From JADJOY01 sp046331705 [NCBI: bacterium] (GTDB lineage: Bacteria > JADJOY01): DNA of 64,000 nucleotides. Every line of letters starts with the position of its first letter. Position 1 is the first letter of the stretch. Positions 8,668 through 17,152 of the stretch are shown in pieces. The stretch lies in assembly GCA_046331705.1 (NCBI GenBank), contig JAXLQJ010000042.1, forward strand, positions 3,007 to 67,006. The letters run 5' to 3'. Under the pieces are notes generated by a model, which was given only the letters and a program-made list of their open reading frames with translations, was not told where the DNA came from and made no database searches. The translations under genes were made by a program, and so were the position numbers.

Positions 8668-10293
8668 TCAGACCTTGTGGCCGCCCGCGCTGGCGAGCGC
8701 CTTCGCCCAGGGGTAGTCGGGCTTCCCCGCCGGCGAGCGCACCATCTTCTCGACCACGTGCAGCTCGCGCGGGCATTTGTAGCCCGCCACGTGCTTCCGC
8801 GCGTGGGCGTCGAGATCGGCCATCGTGAGCGAGTGGCCGGGCCGAAGCTCGACGATGGCGGCAACGCGCTCACCCCAGCGGGTGTCGGGTACGCCCACCA
8901 CCACGCAATCGTAGATCGCGGGATGGGCCTTGAGCGCGATCTCGACCTCTTCCGGGTAGACCTTCTCGCCGCCGGTGTTGATGCACACCGAGCCACGACC
9001 GAACACCGTGATGCGCCCGTCTTCCTCGACGGTCCCGAGATCGCCGACCAGCACCCAGCGCTCACCGTCGAGCGTGACGAAGGTGGCGGCGCTCTTCTTC
9101 TCGTCCTTGTAGTAGCCGACCGGGATGTGGCCGCGCAGCGCCAATCTCCCGACTACGCCCGAGCCGGGCGCGAGCGGCTTGCCGTCGTCGCCGAGCACGG
9201 CCGCGCGCTCGTTCATCAGGAAGCGGATGCCGGTCTTGGCGTCGGGACCGGAGACGCGCTCGCCGCTCATGCCGAGCGAGCCGGTCTCCGAGGAACCGAA
9301 GTTGTCCATGATCATGAGGCTCGGCAGCAGCCGCTGGAACTCGGCCTTGACCGAGTCCGAGAACGCGGCGCCGGAGGACGCGAGCACGAACAGCGACGAA
9401 GCGTCGTAGCTGGCGCCGTCGCGGCCCAGCTCCTCGATCATCGGCCGCGCCATGGCGTCGCCGACGATGTTGATCGAGTTCACCCGCTCTTGCTCGATGA
9501 GCTGCCACACGCGCACCGGGTCGAACTTGGAGAGCAGCACCGAGCGGTCGCCCCAGTTGAAGGTGATGAGCACCGCGAGCTGCGCCGCGCCGTGGATCAG
9601 CGGCGGAACGGAGAAGATGGTCGCGTGGTAGCGCTCCTTGGCGTTGGCGACGAGCTGCGCCGGGCTCTCGACCGGCGGCCCCGCTGGATTGCCGCCACCG
9701 AGCCCCGCGAAGAAGAGATCCTCGTGGCGCCACATCACGCCCTTCGGCATGCCGGTGGTGCCTCCGGTGTAGATGATGAAGAGATCGTCGGCGGAGCGCG
9801 GGGCGAAATCCCGCGCCGGGGACGCCGCCGCGAGCGCGCTCTCGTACTCGACCGACCCGGTGGCCGCGAGATCCGCGCCGCTGCCGTCCTCGACGGCGAT
9901 GCAGGCTCGGAGCTTCGGGAGCCCGCCGCGAATGGCTGCCAGCCGCGGCGCGAACTGCCGCTCGTGGATCACCGCCACGAGGTCGGCGTCGTTCATCAGG
10001 TAACGAAGCTCTTCCTCGACGTAGCGGTAGTTCACGTTGATGGGCACGGCGCGGATCTTGAGCGCCGCGAGCATGCCCTCGACGTACTCGTTGCCGTTGA
10101 AGAGATAGAGCCCGACGTGCTCGCCCGCCTGGACGCCGAGGGACTGCAGCGCGTGCGCGAGGCGGTTGGTGCGCGCTTCGAGCTGGGCGTAGGTGAAGCG
10201 CTTGGTGCCGTCGACGATCAGCGCTTCGGTGTCGGGCAACCCGTCGACGATCGACTCGAAGAGATCCGCGAAGTTGTATTGCGTCGCCGGCAT
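8668..10293 (-). CDS. Acyl-CoA synthetase (AMP-forming), FadD19/FadD17-like
   Basis: Activates a carboxylic acid to its CoA thioester through an acyl-AMP. 541 aa. The P-loop motif IIYTGGTTGMPKGVMWRHED (174-193) and the downstream VLVGDLG, GSVCINTGGEKVYPEEVE and C-terminal PAGKPDY (A10 region with the adenylation lysine) are all intact. The MWRHED signature resembles the actinobacterial FadD19/FadD17 ligases that activate C26/C24 steroid side-chain acids. It is last in the operon and starts 15 bp after the preceding thiolase. A longer in-frame reading to 11100 merges this gene with an out-of-frame part of the thiolase and is not real. Confidence 0.92.
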   Translation of the reverse strand: MPATQYNFADLFESIVDGLPDTEALIVDGTKRFTYAQLEARTNRLAHALQSLGVQAGEHVGLYLFNGNEYVEGMLAALKIRAVPINVNYRYVEEELRYLMNDADLVAVIHERQFAPRLAAIRGGLPKLRACIAVEDGSGADLAATGSVEYESALAAASPARDFAPRSADDLFIIYTGGTTGMPKGVMWRHEDLFFAGLGGGNPAGPPVESPAQLVANAKERYHATIFSVPPLIHGAAQLAVLITFNWGDRSVLLSKFDPVRVWQLIEQERVNSINIVGDAMARPMIEELGRDGASYDASSLFVLASSGAAFSDSVKAEFQRLLPSLMIMDNFGSSETGSLGMSGERVSGPDAKTGIRFLMNERAAVLGDDGKPLAPGSGVVGRLALRGHIPVGYYKDEKKSAATFVTLDGERWVLVGDLGTVEEDGRITVFGRGSVCINTGGEKVYPEEVEIALKAHPAIYDCVVVGVPDTRWGERVAAIVELRPGHSLTMADLDAHARKHVAGYKCPRELHVVEKMVRSPAGKPDYPWAKALASAGGHKV

Positions 10294-10307
10294 CGGGAGT
10301 TCCGACC

Positions 10308-11465
10308 TCAGGGCTTCTCGGAGCCCACGATCCACATCGAGAAGAACTGCGAGCCGCCGCCGTACGCGTGGCCGAGGGCGATCTTGGCCCCGTCCACCTG
10401 GTGCTCGCCCGCCTGTCCGCGCACCTGCAGCGCGGCCTCGGCGAAGCGGATCATGCCCGAGGCACCGATCGGATTGCTCGAGAGCACGCCACCCGAGCAG
10501 TTGATCGGCAGCTTCCCGCCGAGCGCGGTCCAGCCTTCCTGGACCGGCTTCCACCCTTCGTTCTCCGGCGTGAATCCCAGGTTCTCGAGCCACATCGGCT
10601 CGAACCACGAGAACGGCACGTAGATCTCGGCCACGTCGATCTGGTCCATCGGCTTGGTGATGCCCGCCTGGGCATAGAGCGCCTTGGCGCAGTCCTTGCC
10701 CGCCTGCGGGTTCACCTGGTCGCGGCCCGCGAACGCGGTGGGCTCGCTGCGCATCGCCGTCGCGTGCACCCACGCAGGGCGGTGCGGCGCCTTGCTCGCC
10801 AGCTTCTCGCTGGTCATCACCATCGCGACCGCGCCGTCCGAGGAGGGGCAGGTCTCGTGGTAGCGGATGGGATCCCACAGCATCGGCGAGCTGGCGATGT
10901 CGTCGTACGTGACCCCAGGCATCTGCAGGTGCGCGTACGGGTTGCGGTTGGCGTTCTGCCGATCCTTGAGCGCGACCAGCACGCCGGTGTTCTCCGGCGC
11001 GCCCGAGCGGCGGATGTAGCCGCGGATGAGCGGCGCGAAGTATCCACCGGCGCCGAACACCACCGTGGGCTGGAGCGGGATGCGGGGCGAGAGCGCCCAC
11101 ATCGCGTTCGACTCGCTCTGCTTCTCGAACGCCACCGTCAGCACGCGGTCGTGGACCCCCGCCTGGATCAGGCTGGCGGCGACGATCGCGGTGGACCCGC
11201 CCACGCTACCCGCGGTGTGAACCCGGAGCATCGGCTTGCCGACCGAGCCGAGCGCGTCCGCGAGGTAGAGCTCGGGCATCATCACGCCTTCGAACGTGTC
11301 GGGCGCCTTGCCCAGCACCACCGCGTCGATGTCGCGGAAGGTGAGCCCCGCGTCCTCCAGGGCTCGAATCGCCGCCTCGCGCACCAGCCCCGCGAGCGAG
11401 ACGTCGATGCGCTTGGTGTCGTACTTGGTCTGGCCGATGCCGACGATCGCGCACGCGTTGCTCAT
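10308..11465 (-). CDS. SCP2-type thiolase / lipid-transfer protein (Ltp-like) 1
   Basis: 385 aa thiolase-fold protein (MSNACAIVGIGQTKY start, SGGVLSSNPIGASG near the C-terminus). The usual nucleophilic cysteine near residue 85-90 is absent (HTAGSVGGST), the VHD histidine is replaced by EIYVPFSWFE, and the GHP histidine by SNP. It is thus unlikely to be a classical thiolase. It recalls Ltp2-type retro-aldolases that cleave steroid side-chain intermediates together with a DUF35 partner. ATGA-type overlap with the second thiolase (11463-11467) indicates translational coupling. The paired homologue and two DUF35 genes upstream support a heteromeric complex; the exact reaction is inference. Confidence 0.85.
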   Translation of the reverse strand: MSNACAIVGIGQTKYDTKRIDVSLAGLVREAAIRALEDAGLTFRDIDAVVLGKAPDTFEGVMMPELYLADALGSVGKPMLRVHTAGSVGGSTAIVAASLIQAGVHDRVLTVAFEKQSESNAMWALSPRIPLQPTVVFGAGGYFAPLIRGYIRRSGAPENTGVLVALKDRQNANRNPYAHLQMPGVTYDDIASSPMLWDPIRYHETCPSSDGAVAMVMTSEKLASKAPHRPAWVHATAMRSEPTAFAGRDQVNPQAGKDCAKALYAQAGITKPMDQIDVAEIYVPFSWFEPMWLENLGFTPENEGWKPVQEGWTALGGKLPINCSGGVLSSNPIGASGMIRFAEAALQVRGQAGEHQVDGAKIALGHAYGGGSQFFSMWIVGSEKP

Positions 11466-12520
11466 CACGCACCCTCCAGCACGCACACCAGGTTCTGCTG
11501 CAGACACGGCCCCGAGGTCGCGTGCGCGACGCCGCGCTTGGCCTCGCCGGCATGGATGCGCGTCGCCACCTCGCCCATGCGGATCAGGCCGGCCGACATG
11601 ATCGGATGCGCCGCCAGCGCGCCACCCGAGGGGTTCACCGCCGCGCCCGCGGGCAGCCCGAGCGCGTCCAGCACGATCAACTCCTGGTGCGTGAACGGCG
11701 CGTAGATCTCCGCGACGTCGACGGCGGCCTTCGCGACGCCGACCTTGTCGGCGGCGAGCGCCGTGGACGCGGACTTGGTGAGATCGCGGAACCCCGGGTA
11801 CTGGGCCTCGATGCGATGGTCGATGCCGCGGATCCACGCCGGGCGCTTGCACACCTCGCGGGCGTAGTCGCCGGCGGCGAGCACCACCACCGCGCAGGCG
11901 TCCGAGATCGGCGGGCAGTCGTGGGCGCGCAGCGGCGAGGCGATGTACGGCTCGGCGAGCAACGCGTCGACGTCCGAATCGCCCTTCACCTGCGCCATCG
12001 GATTCGACTTCGCGTTGCGCCGATTGCGCACCGCGACCTGCGCGAGGTCGCGCTCGGACTTGCCGGACGCCTCCAGGTACGCGCGCGCCTGGACCGCCGC
12101 CAGGCTCACCGCGTCCGGCCAGAGCGGCGCCAGGTAGTAGGGATCGAGCTGCATGCACATCACGTCGGGGACCGGCCCCAGCGACGAGCGGCCGAACGCG
12201 TAGACCACCGCGGCGTCGAGCTGCTCGTGCTGCATGCGGATCCACGCCTCGTAGAGCGCCCACGCGCCGTCCATCTCGACGTGGCTCTCGGCGATCGGCG
12301 GCCACGCTCCCACCGCGTCCAGCGCGCCCACGAACGAGAACGGCTGGCCGGTGAGGAAGTCGGTCGATCCCGAGCACCAGAAGCCCACGCGCTCGCGCTT
12401 CACGTTGGAGCGCGCGAGCGCCTCGGCGATCACCGGCATCAGCATCTCGACGTCGTTGCGGGCCGGCTCGCGCCGGATGCTCGGCGACTGGGCAAACGAA
12501 ACGATCGCGACGTCGCGCAT
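11465..12520 (-). CDS. SCP2-type thiolase / lipid-transfer protein (Ltp-like) 2
   Basis: 351 aa, shorter than typical thiolases (about 390). It shares with its neighbour a tyrosine in place of the VHD histidine (EIYAPFTHQE), but retains a histidine in SGGALAAHPIMSAG. The N-terminal half has no cysteine in the expected nucleophile context (FGRSSLGPVPDVMCMQ follows instead). It is probably the second subunit of an Ltp-type aldolase or a heteromeric thiolase with the downstream paralogue. ATG 12520 overlaps the DUF35 stop codon (TGATG), with AGGAGC upstream; the GTG at 12523 is an alternative. It sits in the middle of a run of overlapping genes, so stoichiometric co-translation is likely. Confidence 0.82.
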   Translation of the reverse strand: MRDVAIVSFAQSPSIRREPARNDVEMLMPVIAEALARSNVKRERVGFWCSGSTDFLTGQPFSFVGALDAVGAWPPIAESHVEMDGAWALYEAWIRMQHEQLDAAVVYAFGRSSLGPVPDVMCMQLDPYYLAPLWPDAVSLAAVQARAYLEASGKSERDLAQVAVRNRRNAKSNPMAQVKGDSDVDALLAEPYIASPLRAHDCPPISDACAVVVLAAGDYAREVCKRPAWIRGIDHRIEAQYPGFRDLTKSASTALAADKVGVAKAAVDVAEIYAPFTHQELIVLDALGLPAGAAVNPSGGALAAHPIMSAGLIRMGEVATRIHAGEAKRGVAHATSGPCLQQNLVCVLEGA

Positions 12521-13020
12521 CACAGGTGCTCCTTGTAGGAATCGAACGGCGCGTCCGGCTCACCCGTGGGCTTGAAATGGCGGATGCTCTCCAGGCTGGC
12601 TCGAAGCTCCGCGCGCGGGACCCACACGGCTTCCACGCGCATCCCCATGCGCACCTCCTCCACCGGGATCTCGCGGATCACGTGATAGAAGGTGTTGTCG
12701 GCGCCGTCGAGAAGGATCGACGCGCACACGAAGGGCAGCTCGATGTCGATGCCCTCCGACGGAACGCGCACGATGCTGAAGGACGTCACGGTGCCGCGAT
12801 CCTCGACCTTCGCCTCGTCGATCGTGGGCGCGCCGCATTTCGGGCACGAGCCGCGCGGCGACACGTAGACCTTCCGGCACTGGGTGCAGCGCAGGCCGAG
12901 GATCCTGCCCTCGGCGATCCCGCGCAGGAATCGCGACGCGCCCACGCCGGGCGTGAACTGGAACGTCAGGTGGATGGGAGTCTCGATCCGCTTGACGATC
13001 TCCTTCGGGGCGTCACTCAT
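12520..13020 (-). CDS. DUF35 Zn-ribbon/OB-fold protein 1
   Basis: 166 aa. A rubredoxin-like zinc ribbon is visible as C45-x2-C48-x10-C59-x2-C62 (LRCTQCRKVYVSPRGSCPKC), followed by the OB-fold (GTVTSFSIVRVP and after). Proteins of this type bind acyl-CoA and partner with Ltp thiolases or aldolases; in the actinobacterial steroid pathway the DUF35 part of ChsH2 is needed for Ltp2 aldolase activity. Here it overlaps the thiolase start by 1-3 bp, the spacing expected of obligate partners. The start is fixed by the 3-bp overlap with the upstream DUF35 gene. Confidence 0.87.
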   Translation of the reverse strand: MSDAPKEIVKRIETPIHLTFQFTPGVGASRFLRGIAEGRILGLRCTQCRKVYVSPRGSCPKCGAPTIDEAKVEDRGTVTSFSIVRVPSEGIDIELPFVCASILLDGADNTFYHVIREIPVEEVRMGMRVEAVWVPRAELRASLESIRHFKPTGEPDAPFDSYKEHL

Positions 13021-13490
13021 CGGCTGCCCTCCGGAACGAAGCACTCGACGTCGCGCATGTCGCCGACGGTGGTCTCGCGCCAGCGCGGCGTGACGCGCAT
13101 CCCGGACTTCATCCCCGCCTCGGCTCCGGCGTCGACCACGTGCAGCAGCGCGGTGCTCGCGCCATCCAGCTGGATCAGCGCCCACGCGAACGGCCGCTGC
13201 AAGGGGTGCTTGGCACGCGGCACGGACACCCACGACCAGCTCTTCACCACTCCGCCCGGACCGACCTCGGTCCAACCGCCCTCCCCGCCGAGCGCTTCAC
13301 CCGACGCGGGGTCGTAGTCGAGGGGCGGGCAGATCACGCGCCCGTCGGCGGCGCGCACCGCCTCGAACCGCCGCCCCTTGAGCCCCCCGAAGAAGCGGCC
13401 CAGGACCGGTCCCACCGAGCGCTTGTACGGATACTCGAGATCGTAGGGCGCCCACATCGACTCGGCGCCCGCAGCTGCGGATTGGGTCAT
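13017..13490 (-). CDS. DUF35 OB-fold protein 2 (zinc ribbon lost)
   Basis: 157 aa. It aligns in layout with DUF35 proteins: an N-terminal helix and linker (VLGRFFGGLKGRRFEAVRA), the ribbon region reduced to VICPPLDYD with one cysteine, then the OB-fold (VVKSWSWVSVPR, FAWALIQLDGASTALLHVVD). Loss of the four-cysteine ribbon makes it distinct from its neighbour, so the pair may act as a heterodimer with the two thiolase-fold subunits. It overlaps the next gene (ATGA at 13017-13020). The upstream Rieske gene ends 91 bp away, so it should be on the same transcript. Confidence 0.8.
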   Translation of the reverse strand: MTQSAAAGAESMWAPYDLEYPYKRSVGPVLGRFFGGLKGRRFEAVRAADGRVICPPLDYDPASGEALGGEGGWTEVGPGGVVKSWSWVSVPRAKHPLQRPFAWALIQLDGASTALLHVVDAGAEAGMKSGMRVTPRWRETTVGDMRDVECFVPEGSR

Positions 13491-13581
13491 CGGCGTCCTC
13501 CCGTGTCCGGGATCGGAAGATGGCGACGAGCGGCGCGCGTGAAGCCTCGGCGCGCGCCGCCGCCCGGTTTCGTGCGCGAGC

Positions 13582-14580
13582 TCAGGCGGCCTGCGTGGAG
13601 CCCGCGTCTGCGCGATAGACCGGCAAGAACTGCCGGGCCCACTTTCGATAGAGGCCGATGGGGCCGTCGTTGTCGCACAGGATCGGCTTGTCGATGAAGA
13701 TCTTGTTCTCCCAGATGCGTTGATCTTCCTCGACTTGCTTCTGGATGTCGTCGACGACCTGGTTGCCGATGAAGTCGGTCATCGCCGGGTCCTCGAACTT
13801 CTTCACCGCGAAGGCGAAGCGCGCGTCCACCCACTCGCCGTCCACGGGAGTCACGGTGGCGATGGTGATGACCTCGGCGGCGAGATGCAGCCGCACCACG
13901 GAGAACCCGAAGCCGTGGGTCTCGACGTCGATCGAGCCGTCCATCGTGTCCTCGCCCATGCCCCAGCGGCTCAGGTCCACCTGCACGTCGCAGTGGGTGC
14001 GGAACACGTGGCCGTCGATGCGAGCGTCCGTGCAGGTCGCCGTCATCGTCTTGTGCAGGTACTTGAAGTGCGGCGCGTCGACGCTGTTCTCCGCCATCTC
14101 CATGTTGTGGGTGCGGATGCGATACACGCGCGTCCGGTACTCGGTCCACTCGGGGTTCTGGTATTCGGGAAGGTCCGGCAGATCGAAGCGCGGCGCCGCG
14201 CCGCTCGGATCGTGGTGGACCATGATCAGGCCGTTGCGCTCCTGGATGAGCCACGGATTGATCTTCGCGTTGGACGGCATGCGCGTGGCGTACGGCACCT
14301 CGTCGCAGGCCCCCGTGCAGTCGTAGCGCCAGGCGTGGAACGGACAGCGGATCGACTCACCCTCGACCGTGCCGCCGTGCCCGAGATGGGCGCCGAGGTG
14401 GGGACAGAACGCATCGAGCAGGTACGGCTTACCGCTCTCCCCGCGATAGAGAACCATGTGCTTGCCGAAGGCCTGCACCGGGCGCGCCTCTCCGACCGCG
14501 AGCTCGTGCGAATAGCCGACCTGGAACCAGCCCACCGGAAACGGCGAGAACGGGAACCGCGAGTTCCACACCTCCGTCAT
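13582..14580 (-). CDS. Rieske non-haem iron oxygenase, KshA-like
   Basis: 332 aa oxygenase component. The Rieske [2Fe-2S] ligands are Cys59/His61 and Cys79/His82 (FCPHLGAHLG, RCPFHAW). The mononuclear iron site is NSVDAPHFKYLH with Asn165, Asp168, His171 and His176. The layout matches 3-ketosteroid 9-alpha-hydroxylase (KshA), which opens ring B in steroid degradation, though it is about 50 residues shorter than mycobacterial KshA. GTGGAGGAG just upstream of ATG 14580 is a strong ribosome-binding site. It is first gene of the six-gene operon, and the two palindromic operators lie 36-75 bp upstream. An electron-transfer partner (KshB type) is not in the window. Confidence 0.88.
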   Translation of the reverse strand: MTEVWNSRFPFSPFPVGWFQVGYSHELAVGEARPVQAFGKHMVLYRGESGKPYLLDAFCPHLGAHLGHGGTVEGESIRCPFHAWRYDCTGACDEVPYATRMPSNAKINPWLIQERNGLIMVHHDPSGAAPRFDLPDLPEYQNPEWTEYRTRVYRIRTHNMEMAENSVDAPHFKYLHKTMTATCTDARIDGHVFRTHCDVQVDLSRWGMGEDTMDGSIDVETHGFGFSVVRLHLAAEVITIATVTPVDGEWVDARFAFAVKKFEDPAMTDFIGNQVVDDIQKQVEEDQRIWENKIFIDKPILCDNDGPIGLYRKWARQFLPVYRADAGSTQAA

Positions 14581-14615
14581 GACTCCTCCACCTCGAGAGC
14601 GCGCGAAGGCGCTTG

Positions 14616-14629
14616 TAGAACATGTTCTA
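14616..14629. promoter_or_regulatory. KstR-like palindromic operator, copy 3 (perfect palindrome)
   Basis: TAGAACATGTTCTA is a perfect 14-bp palindrome and an exact match to TnnAACnnGTTnnA. It lies 36 bp upstream of the KshA-like Rieske gene, in the divergent interval shared with the aldehyde dehydrogenase. It is the best-conserved of the four copies and the most likely high-affinity site. Confidence 0.68.
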
Positions 14630-14641
14630 TTTCGGCTAGGG

Positions 14642-14655
14642 TAGAACACGTTTCA
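14642..14655. promoter_or_regulatory. KstR-like palindromic operator, copy 4
   Basis: TAGAACACGTTTCA matches TnnAACnnGTTnnA, 26 bp (about 2.5 helical turns) from copy 3 and 49 bp before the aldehyde dehydrogenase start. Two dimers could bind side by side and control both divergent promoters. Confidence 0.62.
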
Positions 14656-14704
14656 CTCGAGGGCAAGTGCGCGTAAGTCGCCCGAAGAAAGGCAAAAAGC
14701 GTCC

Positions 14705-16201
14705 ATGAAGGAATACGGTTTGTGGATCGACGGCGGCTTTCGCGAGGCCCACGGCGGACGCACGACCTCCACGTTCAATCCCGCCACCGAGGAACCCTGG
14801 GCGAAGGTCGCGGTGGCGTCCGCGGACGACGTGGACGCGGCGGTCGCGGCCGCGAAGCGCGCCCATGCCTCGGGTGTGTGGCGCTCGAAGTCGCGCGAGG
14901 AGCGCGGCGCCATCCTGCAGGGGATCGCCACGGCGATCTTCGAGAAGCAAGACGAGCTCGCGCTCGCCGAGGTTCAGGATGGTGGCGGCACCATCCGCAA
15001 GGCGACGATGGCGGACATCCCCGCCGCCGCGCAGGGCTTCCTCTATTACGGGCAGCTCGTCGCAGGCACCTCGAACGAGGAGGAGTTCGACGAGTCCATC
15101 CCCGTCACCAGCCGCAATCTGGTCCGCAAGGAGCCGATCGGCGTGGTGGCCGGCATCACGCCGTGGAATTTCCCGCTCATGACCGCCGCCTGGAAGATCG
15201 CGCCGGCGATCGCCGCCGGGAACACGATCGTGCTCAAGCCGGCCTCCAACACCCCGGTCACTGCGCTGATGCTGGCCGAGCTCTGCTCGCAGTGCGGTGT
15301 GCCCGATGGCGTGGTCAACGTCGTGAGCGGGCCCGGCGCCTCGATCGGCGAGCACCTCGCCGGCCATCCCGACGTGGGCAAGGTCTCGCTCACCGGCTCG
15401 ACCGAGGTCGGCCGCCGCATCCTGGAGCTCGCGGCGCGCGACATCAAGAAGGTCACGCTCGAGCTGGGCGGGAAATCGGCCAACATCGTCCTCGAGGACG
15501 CCGACCTCGATTGCGCCGCGCGCGGCGCCCTGTTCGGGACCTTCCTGCACCAGGGCCAAGCCTGCGAATCGGGTACCCGTGTGCTGGTGCCGCGCTCGAT
15601 CTACGATGCGTTCGTGGCCAGGATGGTCGAGCTGGCCGGCGAGCTCACCGTGGGCGACACGCTCGACCCGACCACCTGCATCGGACCGGTCATCAGCGAG
15701 AAGCAGCGCGCCACCGTGGAGCGATACGTCGAGATCGGCCGCGAGGAGGGCGCCCTAGTCGCCACCGGCGGACGTCGTCCCGCGCACCTCGTCAAGGGCT
15801 ATTACTACGAGCCCACGATCCTCGCGAACGTGGACAACGACTGGAAGGTGGCGCAGGAAGAGATCTTCGGGCCGGTGGTGGTCGTGATCCCGTTCGACGA
15901 CGACGCCCACGCCGTCCGCATCGCCAACCAGAGCTGCTACGGCCTCGCCGGCGCGGTGTGGTCGCGAAACGTGGAGCGGGCGCTCGCGATCGCACGCGCG
16001 CTCGAGACCGGTACGGTCTGGATCAACGACTACCACCTGACGAACGTGCGGTTCCCGTTCGGTGGCTACAAGCGGTCCGGCATCGGTCGCGAGCTGGGCC
16101 CGATGGGTCTCGACATCTACCAGGAGACCAAGCACATCCACGTCGGCGAACCCACCGACGCGGCCACCAAGTTCTACTTCGGGATGCTCTTCAACTCCTG
16201 A
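14705..16201 (+). CDS. Aldehyde dehydrogenase (NAD(P)-dependent)
   Basis: 498 aa, standard ALDH length. The oxyanion asparagine is in TPWNF (Asn155), the general-base glutamate in LELGGK (Glu253), and the catalytic cysteine in HQGQACESG (Cys287). It would oxidise the aldehyde formed by terminal P450 oxidation, or a short aldehyde released by an aldolase step, to the acid. It shares the double-operator interval with the Rieske operon, so it should be co-induced with the catabolic genes. The N-terminus is canonical (YGLWIDGGF, FNPATEE) and no other start is needed. Confidence 0.92.
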   Translation: MKEYGLWIDGGFREAHGGRTTSTFNPATEEPWAKVAVASADDVDAAVAAAKRAHASGVWRSKSREERGAILQGIATAIFEKQDELALAEVQDGGGTIRKATMADIPAAAQGFLYYGQLVAGTSNEEEFDESIPVTSRNLVRKEPIGVVAGITPWNFPLMTAAWKIAPAIAAGNTIVLKPASNTPVTALMLAELCSQCGVPDGVVNVVSGPGASIGEHLAGHPDVGKVSLTGSTEVGRRILELAARDIKKVTLELGGKSANIVLEDADLDCAARGALFGTFLHQGQACESGTRVLVPRSIYDAFVARMVELAGELTVGDTLDPTTCIGPVISEKQRATVERYVEIGREEGALVATGGRRPAHLVKGYYYEPTILANVDNDWKVAQEEIFGPVVVVIPFDDDAHAVRIANQSCYGLAGAVWSRNVERALAIARALETGTVWINDYHLTNVRFPFGGYKRSGIGRELGPMGLDIYQETKHIHVGEPTDAATKFYFGMLFNS

Positions 16202-17152
16202 GCGCCGAGACGCCGAGGCGCCGCGTCAGCGGCCAGAGCGGTGTCCAAGCTCGGCGCGGGCGAGGCGCCAGCCCTTCCTGCGTCGGCGACGGACGCGTCG
16301 CGCTTCGCCGCGAAGAGGCCGATGCTCTCGGCGATCCCATCCGCGGCGACGTCCAAGGGCCGCTTGTCCACGGCGCCCCATCGAGGGGGACTTCGGGTGC
16401 CGAGCGTCCGGATCCTCGCGTCCGCCCATGGCCATTAGTCCGCACGTGCGGATCGATTTTCGGTCGGCTTCATGACCTCGGTGTCGCGCGCCTCGCGTGG
16501 CTGGTACCAAGGGTCCGATCGCCATTCCCACCCTTCCCGGCCGCCACGACTTTTTCCGTACAAACGCCCTGCCGGTGCATGAAAGCACGGTGCGCTCGGA
16601 GGCAGCCTCGGCTGCAGAGGCGGCAAGGATTGCCGGGGGCTGGGCCAATGCGACTTCGCGCCGCGGATCCGGCCGCGCGCGTCACTCCCCTCCGAAGCAA
16701 CCGCTCTACCTCATCTCGCGCCGTCTTCGTTACCTCCCGCTCACGGCTCGCCTGCGCGGCTCGTTGCGAGACGTCGTCCGAAGCCAGCGACGTCACGTGA
16801 AGGTTGCTCCCTGACGTTCGAATGCAACCGGGGCGTGTCATCGAACGCGGTGGCGTTCCACCCGCGAGGCGCGCTCGGAGTTCGGCGCAACTCTTGCTCT
16901 GGCCCGCGTTGACCTGATCGACCGTTCCGGCCGACAGCGGGGGGGCCAGTCCGACTCGACGGTGATTCGAGTGCGCGCGTGCATCGGGGGCACGGGCCAC
17001 GAGAAGCATCCTCGTCGGTGCAGCGATCGATCGCGTCTCGATCGCGTCGCGCGAGTCGGCTCGAACGAACCTCGCACGTCGGCTCGAACCTGCACATCCA
17101 AGCGTGAGCAAACGAGCCAGGCGGACTGAGCTCCGCGGCGCGGAGGACAACG
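16202..17152. other. Gene-free interval upstream of the chemotaxis receptor
   Basis: About 950 bp with no convincing gene on either strand. It contains a 14-bp palindrome TCCGCACGTGCGGA (16439-16452), and close together GCAGCC-TC-GGCTGC (16602-16615) and CGGCAA-GGA-TTGCCG (16621-16635), preceded by a short T-run at about 16551. A 65-codon minus-strand frame (16174-16371) has protein-like composition but no recognisable domain. It could hold a structured RNA or the remains of a gene; neither can be claimed. Confidence 0.35.

Noticed and set aside
8668-11100. 810-codon minus-strand frame spanning ligase and thiolase
   Set aside because: The first 270 codons are an out-of-frame shadow of the thiolase; the ligase begins at MPATQYNF (10293).
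16174-16371. Possible TetR regulator remnant for the nearby operators
   Set aside because: The 65-codon frame has no helix-turn-helix and no alignable TetR C-terminal motif; composition alone is not evidence.
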